From assembly GCF_010975035.1 (NCBI RefSeq), contig NZ_JAAIUV010000001.1, positions 186,001 to 250,000 on the forward strand: DNA of 64,000 bases, read 5' to 3'. Of this stretch, positions 18,646 through 27,165 are shown piece after piece (positions within the stretch are counted from its first letter, which is position 1; the number at the start of each line of letters is the position of its first letter). Source of the DNA: Neobacillus thermocopriae (GTDB lineage Bacteria > Bacillota > Bacilli > Bacillales > Cytobacillaceae). A model generated the notes under the pieces. It searched no databases. It saw only the letters and a program-made list of their open reading frames with translations, and had not been told where the DNA came from. The translations under genes were made by a program, and so were the position numbers.

Positions 18646-19920
18646 TCACCTATTTTTAGAATCCCCCAGCACATGGACATCAAAACCAGCTTTCATCCAT
18701 GCTTCTCTTGGTAAACAATTCTTAGTATCAACAACAATTTTGGACCGTACAAGATTCGCGGTCTGCTTTGAATCAAGAATCTTAAATTCATCATGCTCCG
18801 TCAAGATTAAAACAATATCCGCCTTATTCAAAGTTTCTTCCAGATCCAAGGATTGCTGTGGCAGATTTTGTTCTTTTATATGGGGATCAAAAGCTGTCAA
18901 TTCCAATTTCATATCACTTAAATGATGGATGACTTCAAGAGACGGACTCTCGCGCATGTCATCGATATTGGCTTTAAACGATAAACCTAAGACTGCAATT
19001 TTCGGATTGCTAATTTGTTGTTGCTCACAAATTGTTTTCACCTTGTTAGCGACAAACAGAGGCATGGAATCATTGGTCTGTCGAGAAAGGTGAATGATTT
19101 TTGCATTTTCCGGATCCAGTTCAACAAGAAACCATGGGTCGACTGCAATACAATGCCCACCCACTCCTGGACCTGGAAGATGGATATTTACACGCGGATG
19201 ATGGTTTGCAAGACTAATTGCCTCCCATACATTTACCCCAATGTTCTCACTAATTCGTGCTAGTTCATTGGCAAAAGCAATGTTAACATCACGATACGTG
19301 TTTTCGATGACCTTAACCATTTCTGCAGTAGTGGCATCTGTTAAGAAAATTTCCCCTTTAACAAAGGCACGATATAAATCCCTCGTCATTTCTGAAGATT
19401 TTTCATTGATACCTCCGACAATCCGACTGTTATGAACAAGTTCTTCGAACACACGACCAGGGATGACACGTTCCGGAGAATGGGAAACAAATAATTCTGT
19501 TCCTATTTCCAATCCGCTTTCCTTTAATATTGGCAACATGATATCCTCAACCGTACGTGGCGGTACTGTCGATTCAAGGATGACAAGATTTCCCTTTTCA
19601 AGGTAAGGCACAATCGATTTGGTTGCGGCTTTGACATACTTCATATCTGCCGTTTTATCAGGATTAATAGGTGACGGAACTGCAATAATAAACACGTCCG
19701 CCTTTTCCGGTGTGGTGGAAACCGTTAGATTTCCACTGTCAATGGCAGCAATCAGCCGTTCTTCTAGTCCATTTTCTTCAATATGCAGCTGTTTATTTTG
19801 TATTTTTTGTACAGCAGCGGCATTAACGTCCACACCGTGTACTTTAAGACCATTATTGGCAAACATAACAGAGGTTGGGAGACCAATATAACCAAGGCCA
19901 ATTACACAAATTTTATTCAT
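18646..19920 (-). CDS. wecC: UDP-N-acetyl-D-mannosamine dehydrogenase (WecC-like)
   Basis: A 424-residue UDP-sugar 6-dehydrogenase. It shows the NAD-binding GLGYIGLP (8-15), the sugar-binding central domain, the catalytic cysteine in GPGVGGHCIAVDPWF and a C-terminal FKANIDDMRESPS block. The GGHC-IAVDP form and the ESTVPPRT block fit the WecC/UDP-ManNAc group better than the UDP-glucose group, which is represented separately at 30454. It would oxidise UDP-ManNAc (from MnaA, 37468) to UDP-ManNAcA. It is the first gene of the tagA-licD-wzx unit. Confidence 0.87.
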   Translation of the reverse strand: MNKICVIGLGYIGLPTSVMFANNGLKVHGVDVNAAAVQKIQNKQLHIEENGLEERLIAAIDSGNLTVSTTPEKADVFIIAVPSPINPDKTADMKYVKAATKSIVPYLEKGNLVILESTVPPRTVEDIMLPILKESGLEIGTELFVSHSPERVIPGRVFEELVHNSRIVGGINEKSSEMTRDLYRAFVKGEIFLTDATTAEMVKVIENTYRDVNIAFANELARISENIGVNVWEAISLANHHPRVNIHLPGPGVGGHCIAVDPWFLVELDPENAKIIHLSRQTNDSMPLFVANKVKTICEQQQISNPKIAVLGLSFKANIDDMRESPSLEVIHHLSDMKLELTAFDPHIKEQNLPQQSLDLEETLNKADIVLILTEHDEFKILDSKQTANLVRSKIVVDTKNCLPREAWMKAGFDVHVLGDSKNR

Positions 19921-20148
19921 AAAGTGACTTCCTTTCTATCATCCAATAAACTCATATTTTACTTTCACTGTTTATATACACATTGATAAGCTGATAAAAA
20001 ACTTTTTTTCAACTAATTGTAACAAAAAACGCATGTAAATGAAACTCTGAGCCCTGAATGATGTCGAATCTTATCATTTCATTTACCATTCAGAATCACA
20101 CAATAATTTACTATATTCACATCCAAAAAATAATGTGTCCTTATAAAA

Positions 20149-20174
20149 AAGAGAATGTCGTTCTACATTCTCCT
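20149..20174 (-). terminator. Terminator behind a decayed choline-binding gene
   Basis: GAGAATGT/ACATTCTC stem (20151-20158 with 20165-20172) followed on the minus strand by TTTTTTA. No intact minus-strand gene ends here; it follows the relic at 20184. Confidence 0.75.
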
Positions 20175-20183
20175 TTCATCATT

Positions 20184-20385
20184 GATTATGGAAACATAGC
20201 ACCGTCTTTACCAAGTCTATATGAACCTGTTTTCGTATTCGCTGCCATCCGTTCACTCTTTTCCCGTTTCATAATCTTAATAATAGAATTTATTCCTTCC
20301 CTGAACCCGCCCATTTATTTTTCCATTTTCAATAAAACTTCACGCTATCAAATGATTTATTTTTCCACTTAGCACAGACAAAATA
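20184..20385 (-). pseudogene. Relic of a choline-binding-repeat protein C-terminus
   Basis: On the minus strand, one frame ends in MAANTKTGSYRLGKDGAMFP followed by a stop. This closely matches the end of the intact NlpC/P60 protein next door (MAKNTTIDGYVLGKDGAWIK). Upstream, another frame reads NG, VQGRNKFYY and YETGKE with stops between, the broken remains of a GW...WYY repeat. A terminator follows immediately, as it would behind a real gene. The N-terminal and catalytic parts are gone. Confidence 0.65.
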
Positions 20386-20599
20386 GGTAGTTTCCATTTA
20401 GTATTACCTTTTAAATGATAAATAGTAATGAAATATTTCTTAGGTGCAGAATCTTTCCAAAACAGTATATGGGTGGCCAAAATCACATTTCTAATACAAA
20501 ATTAGTCAACATGTGTATTTTATCCATTTCAAATAATAGAATATTGTAAAGCAGCTAAAATAACAAATAATAAATTAATAGAATCATTTTTTATTTTTT

Positions 20600-20636
20600 C
20601 CAAAAAATGAAAGACAGAGATAAGCTCTCTGCCTTT
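20600..20636 (-). terminator. Rho-independent terminator after NlpC/P60 gene
   Basis: AAGGCAGAGA/TCTCTGTCTT stem (20611-20620 with 20626-20635, one G-U pair) followed on the minus strand by CATTTTTT, just past the stop at 20643. Confidence 0.85.
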
Positions 20637-20642
20637 TACTAT

Positions 20643-21449
20643 TTACTTTATCCATGCCCCGTCCTTACCGAGAACATATCCATCAATGGTTGTATTTTTA
20701 GCCATGATACCATTGCCGTACATATAGTACCATTTACCACCAGTAAACACCCATCCAGTTGCCATTCTACCGCTTGAATTTAAAAAGTACCAATTACCGT
20801 TCCAATATAGCCAACCTGTTCTCATGTCACCACTTGAATTTAAATAATACCAGCCGTTGTCATAAGCCCATCCTGTTTTCATTGCACCATCAGAACCTAG
20901 CAAATACCATTTCCCGTTATCTTTCACCCAACCAGTTTTCTTGACGCCATTTACATAATAATACCATTTACCATTTGAATACTTCCAGTAGCTGTCCTCT
21001 ACTACACGTTTGGCACCAATATATCTTTCAGCATAATAAGATGTGGATAAAGAACTGATCGTTACTTTATCTGCACCACTGGATGCATGAACAAATTGAT
21101 TGTCATCCAAGTAAATGCCTACATGGGATGGTCCTGCCTTATAAGTAGTAAAGAAAACAAGGTCACCTGTTTCCAACTCACTTTTTGATACAGGTTTTCC
21201 TACATTATAGATATCTGCAGCCGTACGTGGCAAGGAAACACCGACTTGCTTATATGTATAATTAATAAAGCCAGAGCAGTCAAAACCTTTTGGTGATGTA
21301 CCTCCCCAGACATATGGGGTCCCAATTAAACTCCGACCAACCTTCGCCGCCTGTTCACCTTTAGATGCAGCCTCAGCCTTATGTCCCCCAACTAGACCTC
21401 CTAGAAGTAGAGAACATGAAAGTAACCCACTAATTAATAACTTCTTCAT
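20643..21449 (-). CDS. NlpC/P60 endopeptidase with C-terminal choline-binding repeats
   Basis: This 268-residue protein has a signal peptide (1-27), an NlpC/P60 domain (about 32-150) with the catalytic cysteine in GFDCSG (C58) and histidines H109 (PSHVGIYL) and H121 (FVHASS), then 5-6 repeats of about 20 residues (154-268) of the form W-Y-x-x-G-x-W-Y-Y-x-x-x-x-G-x-M-x-T-G. The domain cuts gamma-D-Glu-diaminoacyl bonds in stem peptides. The repeats match CW_binding_1 modules, which bind choline on teichoic acids in streptococci. The adjacent lic genes make choline docking likely here too. It has its own terminator and a possible operator upstream. Confidence 0.92.
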   Translation of the reverse strand: MKKLLISGLLSCSLLLGGLVGGHKAEAASKGEQAAKVGRSLIGTPYVWGGTSPKGFDCSGFINYTYKQVGVSLPRTAADIYNVGKPVSKSELETGDLVFFTTYKAGPSHVGIYLDDNQFVHASSGADKVTISSLSTSYYAERYIGAKRVVEDSYWKYSNGKWYYYVNGVKKTGWVKDNGKWYLLGSDGAMKTGWAYDNGWYYLNSSGDMRTGWLYWNGNWYFLNSSGRMATGWVFTGGKWYYMYGNGIMAKNTTIDGYVLGKDGAWIK

Positions 21450-21485
21450 GACAACCTCCGACTAGAACTCTCTCATTTGTTAATT

Positions 21486-21511
21486 CTAGTATCTCATAAA
21501 CCATACTAGAT
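21486..21511 (-). promoter_or_regulatory. Inverted repeat upstream of NlpC/P60 gene (possible operator)
   Basis: TCTAGTAT and ATACTAGA (21486-21493 and 21504-21511) form a perfect 8-bp inverted repeat with a 10-bp spacer, about 37 bp before the start codon. The regulator is unknown. Confidence 0.35.
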
Positions 21512-21604
21512 TTAATTTACAGTTCATTATTAATACTATTACAGCAATATTTCAAAAACTGACATTTTTCGACTATTTTCATAGAAGTTATTCATGAAGC
21601 AATG

Positions 21605-21645
21605 ACAAAAAGCGAGGCAGACATATAATTTCCTGCCCCGCTTTA
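21605..21645 (-). terminator. Rho-independent terminator of the lic gene cluster
   Basis: AAAGCGGGGCAGGA pairs with TCTGCCTCGCTTT, followed on the minus strand by a short T-run, about 50 nt after the stop of the last licC gene. Confidence 0.8.
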
Positions 21646-21694
21646 CGATCTATAGTTATTCAATTAATGTGTTCTTAACTTAAATAACCATGTT

Positions 21695-22381
21695 TTACTC
21701 TTCAACCAACTTTTTTACTTTTTCTAAATCCTCCAAAGAGTCAATTTCATAGCTATCATTAGGATGAATCTCCTGGAGGTAAACGTTCAATTTACGAATA
21801 TTATCCTTGACGATATCATCCCAGTATAAGTTTTTAAAATCCCCACCAGCGACCGCTTCTTCTAGCTTCTTGACTATATACCGACCGTCTTCTTCGGTCC
21901 AATAAGAGACTCCACAGAGGATGTAATCATTCTCACCATCTCCTGGGATGAGATCGGTTATTTTATAATGTTCATCAAAACGAATCATCCATTCGTTTGT
22001 AAATTCGGGCTTTCTTGCACTAAAATACATGGAAGTCTTCGGATTCTTAAGTAAAAAATTACGATTTAAATAGTTATCGGCATCAATGACATAGGAATCT
22101 GGAAGATATTCCCTAACTAAATACATCGTGTAAATATTGTTATAAACATCATATTTGTCATTATGGACAAGTTTGACGCCGTATTTTTCTTTTAAATACT
22201 CAAACTTCTCGGTTAAATAACCAGTGACAACAATGATTTCATGAACACCGACTTCCTGTAAAAATTCAATCTGTTTCTCTAGCATCGGTTTCCCGTTAAT
22301 TTCAACTAATGATTTAGGGGTGGTTAAAGTGATAGGACGTAATCTCGTTCCCATTCCTGCTGCTAATAAAATGGCTCTCAT
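21695..22381 (-). CDS. licC: LicC-type phosphocholine cytidylyltransferase (copy 1)
   Basis: A 228-residue nucleotidyltransferase with LAAGMGTRLRPIT (nucleotide loop), PKSLVEINGKPMLEKQI, VVTGYLTEKF, and YNNIYTMYLV plus YVIDADNYLNRN. The last two blocks closely follow pneumococcal LicC. LicC makes CDP-choline from CTP and phosphocholine. A second copy at 23443 is about 80% identical; this copy reads SYVIDADNYL where the other reads SYVIDTDVYL. AGGAGAGCAGATAAA precedes both starts. A strong terminator follows. The duplicate may have shifted specificity, for example to another amino-alcohol phosphate. Confidence 0.86.
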   Translation of the reverse strand: MRAILLAAGMGTRLRPITLTTPKSLVEINGKPMLEKQIEFLQEVGVHEIIVVTGYLTEKFEYLKEKYGVKLVHNDKYDVYNNIYTMYLVREYLPDSYVIDADNYLNRNFLLKNPKTSMYFSARKPEFTNEWMIRFDEHYKITDLIPGDGENDYILCGVSYWTEEDGRYIVKKLEEAVAGGDFKNLYWDDIVKDNIRKLNVYLQEIHPNDSYEIDSLEDLEKVKKLVEE

Positions 22382-22473
22382 TTTATTTGCTCTCCTGTAT
22401 TTATTTCGTTTATCGTTTTCCGAGTTGGCAGTGCCATCATCGAGCCAACGTATTCTATTATACCAGAAATGAT

Positions 22474-23394
22474 TTATCTCTTCATTTCACATAGGAGTTC
22501 GTTTATGACCGGATCAGTTAAATTTTTACGTGCTCGATTCAACCGTTCCATACCATAAGTTCCAAAGTCGTCTCCCTTAGCTTCCTTATAAATCGTCCAC
22601 ATTGTCCAAAGATAATCTTGAAAAATTTTATTTAAAATTAGCCTTTGTTTCATTTCATCCGTAATCGGCTCACCATCAAAATAATGAGCTAAAAATATTT
22701 TTTCCTCTTCAGGAGAAAGGGACGATTCTAAGATATGGGAAGCAATATCCCAAGCTGGATCATTTAATCCACTATATTCCCAATCCAATAAATAAAGTTT
22801 TCCTTCACTCATGACGATATTTTGCGGGGCCGGATCGATATGACATGGCACAAGTGGAATATCCATTTTCTGATAGAATTCTTTTAACGCCATCACTTGG
22901 GCTTTTACTTCATCCATCCCATCAAATGGCTGGCCATTCGCTTCATACATGAGCCTTTCATATTGCTCCATTTTTTCAAAAACATCAAAACAGTTTTCCA
23001 TTGGCATATCCGATTGATGTAACCGCTTTAACATCTCTGCAGTTAATTTCATAAATGTTGGCTTTTGCACCATTTCTTCAGTTAGCGTGACAGCTCCTGG
23101 AATCATTTCGACAATCTTTATCCCAGTCTCTTCATCAAAAAATAAAATGTCTGCGTAAAAACCATATTCGCTGGCCAGAAGAGAATTGAATTTCTCTTCT
23201 TTTCTATTAATCATCTCGCTTGTTCCCTTCCCAGGGATTCGGATAACATATTTTTTTCCGTTCAATACCAATGGATAGTTTTTATTAGTCATACTCCCTA
23301 ATGGCTCTGTATTTCTTACTGCTTCATAAGCAATTTTTAGGGCAGCTTCACTAGTCTCGGCATCTTTTAATAATTGAATGAATGTTGGTTCCAT
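22474..23394 (-). CDS. licA: LicA-type choline/ethanolamine kinase
   Basis: A 306-residue aminoglycoside-phosphotransferase-fold kinase. GSMTNKNYPL is the nucleotide loop, VPCHIDPAPQNIV the Brenner catalytic motif (H-x-D-x4-N) and LLDWEYSGLNDPAWDIA the metal-binding DWE and signature of LicA. It phosphorylates choline after import. The ATG at 23394 is preceded by GGAGGGG. It lies between the two licC copies. The same type of kinase domain forms the C-terminal half of the fusion at 25204, so the strain has two LicA domains. Confidence 0.87.
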   Translation of the reverse strand: MEPTFIQLLKDAETSEAALKIAYEAVRNTEPLGSMTNKNYPLVLNGKKYVIRIPGKGTSEMINRKEEKFNSLLASEYGFYADILFFDEETGIKIVEMIPGAVTLTEEMVQKPTFMKLTAEMLKRLHQSDMPMENCFDVFEKMEQYERLMYEANGQPFDGMDEVKAQVMALKEFYQKMDIPLVPCHIDPAPQNIVMSEGKLYLLDWEYSGLNDPAWDIASHILESSLSPEEEKIFLAHYFDGEPITDEMKQRLILNKIFQDYLWTMWTIYKEAKGDDFGTYGMERLNRARKNLTDPVINELLCEMKR

Positions 23395-23414
23395 TTTTTC
23401 TCCCCTCCATTTTG

Positions 23415-23444
23415 AAAAAAAAAACGGGTACACTGACCCGTTTT
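23415..23444 (-). terminator. Terminator overlapping the end of licC copy 2
   Basis: AAAACGGGT/ACCCGTTTT stem (23421-23429 with 23436-23444), then ten T on the minus strand. It overlaps the stop codon of licC copy 2 and stands directly before licA, so licA would be expressed by read-through or from its own promoter. Confidence 0.85.
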
Positions 23445-24135
23445 ACTTACTCACAGCCAATAACTTATTGACTTTTTCAAGGTCCTCTAAAGAATCAATT
23501 TCATAGCTGTCATCCGGTTGAATTTCTTGTAAATAGACATCGAGCTGATCCAGATTGTTTTTAACAATTTCATCCCACCAAAACTCTTTAAAGGCTCCGC
23601 TTTCAATCATTTCTTCCAGTTTTTTGACGATATATTCCCCATCTTTCAGGGACCAGTACGAAACACCACAAAGAATGAATTCATCGTGACCGTCACCAAC
23701 TTCAATTCTTGTTACTCTGTTATTTTTGTCGTGACGGATCATCCATTCTCCTTTAAAATTCGGCTTTTTCGCACTAAAATACACGGAGCTCGCCGGATGC
23801 TTTAATAGAAAATTCCGATGTAAATATACATCCGTATCAATAACATAGGAATCTGGAAGGTAGTCCTTGACCAAATACATGGTGTAAATATTGTTATAGA
23901 CATCATACTTGTCATTATGAACAAGCTTGACTCCATATTTTTCTTTTAGGTACTCAAATTTTTCAGCTAAATACCCGGTAACGACAATAATTTCTTGAAC
24001 CCCTACTTCCTGTAAAAATTCGATCTGTTTTTCAAGCATTGGTTTTCCATTTATTTCAACCAACGGTTTCGGGGTGGTTAAAGTAATAGGGCGTAGTCTC
24101 GTTCCCATCCCTGCTGCTAATAAAATGGCTCTCAT
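23443..24135 (-). CDS. licC: LicC-type phosphocholine cytidylyltransferase (copy 2)
   Basis: A 230-residue paralogue of the protein at 21695, with the same LAAGMGTRLRPIT and YNNIYTMYLV blocks. Identity is highest in the first 120 residues and falls in the C-terminal third, where substrate contacts may differ. The 35 bp upstream of the start is also duplicated, so the copy arose by segmental duplication that included the ribosome site. It follows licB after a 113-nt gap and ends in a terminator. Confidence 0.86.
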   Translation of the reverse strand: MRAILLAAGMGTRLRPITLTTPKPLVEINGKPMLEKQIEFLQEVGVQEIIVVTGYLAEKFEYLKEKYGVKLVHNDKYDVYNNIYTMYLVKDYLPDSYVIDTDVYLHRNFLLKHPASSVYFSAKKPNFKGEWMIRHDKNNRVTRIEVGDGHDEFILCGVSYWSLKDGEYIVKKLEEMIESGAFKEFWWDEIVKNNLDQLDVYLQEIQPDDSYEIDSLEDLEKVNKLLAVSK

Positions 24136-24248
24136 TTTATCTGCTCTCCTGTATTCATTTCGTTTACTGCAATCATTCTTTCAGCACGGCTTTCCATTGG
24201 CGGAAGAAAAATGACTTTCTTGACAAAATCCTAGAATAATGTAAAGCT

Positions 24249-25220
24249 TTATGCCGTTTTCCTTCGGCCAAATATATTCATCCACTTTAATTCTTCCGGA
24301 GTTGCTACGGTTATAATGGAACCAGCTAAAATCATAATGCTATAAAATACTAGCTTAACAGTAATATCTGTGCCAAGAATGAGAAAGCTTAACAAAATAG
24401 CCCAGGCAGAATAAGAAATATTTAAAGCCATCGCCCGAGTCGGCCCGAGTGTATTAATCGCTTTATAGTAATATACATAGGAAGCCGTTCCTGAAAGGGC
24501 AATCACAGCAATTAAGAAGATTTCACTGCTTTGAAGCACCGTTCCCACTAGTGGATACCCTTTGAAAATTGGCATAATTATCACCGCATACGTAACAGCA
24601 GAAACAAGCTGGCGAATCTGCAATGCCTGTTCAGGTGAAATTTCATCATCCTTCATACCATAGGCTAAAATAACACACTCCATTCCCCAGCCGAAGATCG
24701 CCAGTAAAATAAATGTGAAACCTAGAACAACATTTGGAGACGTCTCTCCACCTGCAAATCCTAATAAGAAAATAAATAATATGCTTATGAATAATCCAAT
24801 CCAGTTTTTTATCGTTAAGCGATCTTTTAATAGAATGAAAGCGAAAAAGGCTCCTACCGCTGGATAAACGGCAGAAATGGAAGCTGAGAGGGAAGCCCCC
24901 AAATATTTTACCGCAAGGACATACCCCGTCATGCCGATTGGCCCACCTAATAGACCGCCCAACATGACCCAACGTCCACTTCTAGTAAATAATTTTTGAA
25001 AAGGGACTTTAAGCTCTCCACGAATCGCCAAATAAATCATCATCCAAAAGCTTGAAAGCATATCGTGTAGGAAAGTACTGACTAACGGAGCAAGAAAAAT
25101 GACCTGTTCCGTTGACATAAATAAGGCACGAGATAACACCATTCCTATTAAAACCGTGTCAAGCGCCCAAGTAAATCCAGAAAATAAACCATAAAACAAC
25201 CCTTTATTTTTTGATTTCAT
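24249..25220 (-). CDS. licB: LicB-type choline permease (EamA/DMT superfamily)
   Basis: A 323-residue protein with ten predicted helices in two EamA halves. The N-terminus (GLFYGLFSGFTWALDTVLIG) and GGLLGGPIGMTGYVLAVKYLG resemble LicB proteins, which import choline for phosphocholine decoration. The start is the ATG at 25220 after AAGGGGAATGATGT and lies 17 nt inside the preceding lic fusion gene, so translation is coupled. It is the only choline transporter candidate in the window. Confidence 0.85.
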   Translation of the reverse strand: MKSKNKGLFYGLFSGFTWALDTVLIGMVLSRALFMSTEQVIFLAPLVSTFLHDMLSSFWMMIYLAIRGELKVPFQKLFTRSGRWVMLGGLLGGPIGMTGYVLAVKYLGASLSASISAVYPAVGAFFAFILLKDRLTIKNWIGLFISILFIFLLGFAGGETSPNVVLGFTFILLAIFGWGMECVILAYGMKDDEISPEQALQIRQLVSAVTYAVIIMPIFKGYPLVGTVLQSSEIFLIAVIALSGTASYVYYYKAINTLGPTRAMALNISYSAWAILLSFLILGTDITVKLVFYSIMILAGSIITVATPEELKWMNIFGRRKTA

Positions 25221-27084
25221 ACATCATTCCCCTTATCCATTCATGATTGACATTCTTTCTTGCTCGGTTAAAGCGGTCTATTCCATAGGTACCGAAGTCG
25301 TCGCCTTTTGCTTCTTTAATAATGGTCCAAATGCTCCAAAGAAAGTCTTGGAAAATTTTATTCATTATCACCCTTTGTTGGATTTCGAGAGGGATATCAT
25401 CTGTTTGCAAATATAGCGATAAAAACAGCTCCTCATCCTCTTGAGTGAAATCACATTCGAGCGAATGAGCGGCTACATCCCACATCGGGTCATTCATTCC
25501 AGCATATTCCCAGTCAATCAAGTACATTTTGTCCTGACCGCTTTTCACGAAATTCTCGGGAACTAAGTCATTGTGACAAGGTGCCAACTCGATCTTCATC
25601 CTTTGATAGATTTCCTTTAAGGCCATGACTTGGGCTCTTACTTCATCAAAGTGTGGATAAGGCGTTCCCCCCGCAGCCTTCATTAGCTCCTCATACTCCG
25701 TGATTTTTTCAAAGACATTGAACTCATTAGCCATTTGTGCCCCAGAATGGTGCAGTTTTCTTAATACCGCAGTAGTCAGCATCATGTAATCTTGGCGTTT
25801 GGCCGTTTTTGGATTTAATGTTTCTGCATTTGGAATAAGCTCAGAAATTTTAACACCTGTTTCTTCATTAAAATAGATGAGGTCGGTATCAATACCTAAT
25901 TCGCTTGCGATGGCTGAGTTGATTTTCTCCTCTTTACGGTTAATCATCTTCTCCGTACCATTTCCTGGAATTCTTAAGACATATTCTTTGTTTTGGATGG
26001 TTACTTTAAAGTTCTTATTGGTCATTCCACCAAATGGTTGAATTTCCTTGATGTCTTCATAATTAACATCAAGCGCTTCAATTAAATAGCCTTTAATTTG
26101 ATTTTCGCGATACTCTGCTTCCTTCCGTTTTAAAATCTGATAAGTTTTATTGGTAATTACTTCATAATCTTGCTGGCTATCTATTTCTCCCCAAACAAGG
26201 TTGTGCATTTTTAAATAACCAATATTGTAATGTCTTGCTACATCTAGGAGCATGTATTCATAATTCATATACGGATTTTTATTGTATTCTTTAAACTCCG
26301 TAACCATTTTCGAAAACACTTCATAGGATAATTTGCTGATCCCTACCATTTCTCCATCAACATGGTTAAATTGATGGATGTCCTTCGAAACTTTGTATAC
26401 ATATCCGTTTCGGATTTCCACGAACGCTTCATCACCTGAACCGCTTTCATTCGTAATTAGAATGGTATCGCGCTGCGGATAAGACAAGAGCTCCTTGATT
26501 GCACGTTCCTCAATTAAAATATCATCCTCAATCAAGAGGAAATCCTCTGAAATATACTCATGGGCAAGTGCCAATGACGCCATCGATCCGGTCCATTTAT
26601 ATTTCGGATTATGAACAAATTGAAACTGATTGAATTCTGGTATTTCGCGAAACGCTTCTTTCTTATAGCCCGTTACGATGACAATATGATGAATTCCATT
26701 TTCCTGAAGGATTTCAATGTTTCGTTTTAGTAACGGAATTCCATCAAATGTCATTAAACCAGCCGGTTTGCTAAAATCTTTTCTCTGGCCTGCAGCCAAA
26801 ATAACCGCTTGTTTAATTTCAGTTAGTTGTTCCTGGTGGATATTAACCTTTTTTTGGTGAAATTCTTCAATACCCTTTTGCAGAAATTCAATACCTTTTT
26901 CGGTTAAAAAATATCTCATATTTCGGCCACTTTTTTCATTGAAAAGGTAGCCGTCTTCCATTAAATCATTAATTAAATAATTGACCTTTCCAATGGAAAT
27001 CCCACACAATTCAGCCATTTTTTTTTGATTTAATTTGGCATTTTTGTTAATCGCCTCTAATAATTGAAACAAGTGCTGTTCCAT
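25204..27084 (-). CDS. Fusion protein: winged-helix DNA-binding + LicC-like cytidylyltransferase + LicA-like kinase
   Basis: The 626-residue protein has three parts. Residues 1-75 are a winged helix-turn-helix (KMAELCGISIGKVNYLINDLMEDG is recognition helix and wing start). Residues 92-312 are a nucleotidyltransferase (AVILAAGQRKDFSKPAGLM, VVTGYKKEAF-like block, IEDDILIE). Residues 342-626 are a LicA-type kinase with CHNDLVPEN (H504, D506, N511) and IDWEYAGMNDPMWDVA. The nucleotide loop lacks the G-x-G-T-R-L-x-P of true LicC, so its substrate may differ. The start is the ATG at 27084 behind GGAGG; an in-frame TTG upstream lacks a site. It heads the lic cluster, behind a 25-bp palindrome. It may sense choline status and repress its own operon. 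Confidence 0.88.
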   Translation of the reverse strand: MEQHLFQLLEAINKNAKLNQKKMAELCGISIGKVNYLINDLMEDGYLFNEKSGRNMRYFLTEKGIEFLQKGIEEFHQKKVNIHQEQLTEIKQAVILAAGQRKDFSKPAGLMTFDGIPLLKRNIEILQENGIHHIVIVTGYKKEAFREIPEFNQFQFVHNPKYKWTGSMASLALAHEYISEDFLLIEDDILIEERAIKELLSYPQRDTILITNESGSGDEAFVEIRNGYVYKVSKDIHQFNHVDGEMVGISKLSYEVFSKMVTEFKEYNKNPYMNYEYMLLDVARHYNIGYLKMHNLVWGEIDSQQDYEVITNKTYQILKRKEAEYRENQIKGYLIEALDVNYEDIKEIQPFGGMTNKNFKVTIQNKEYVLRIPGNGTEKMINRKEEKINSAIASELGIDTDLIYFNEETGVKISELIPNAETLNPKTAKRQDYMMLTTAVLRKLHHSGAQMANEFNVFEKITEYEELMKAAGGTPYPHFDEVRAQVMALKEIYQRMKIELAPCHNDLVPENFVKSGQDKMYLIDWEYAGMNDPMWDVAAHSLECDFTQEDEELFLSLYLQTDDIPLEIQQRVIMNKIFQDFLWSIWTIIKEAKGDDFGTYGIDRFNRARKNVNHEWIRGMMYEIKK

Positions 27085-27097
27085 GCACAATTCCTCC

Positions 27098-27122
27098 GAT
27101 ATATTCAAAAATTGAACATATC
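27098..27122 (-). promoter_or_regulatory. 25-bp palindrome at the lic operon leader (candidate operator)
   Basis: GATATATTCAA (27098-27108) and TTGAACATATC (27112-27122) are reverse complements with one mismatch and a 3-bp centre. The palindrome abuts the Shine-Dalgarno of the winged-helix/LicC/LicA gene, the expected place for an autoregulatory site. Confidence 0.55.
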
Positions 27123-27165
27123 ATCATTGTACCCCACCCCAAAACCCATGTAAATAAAAATTATT

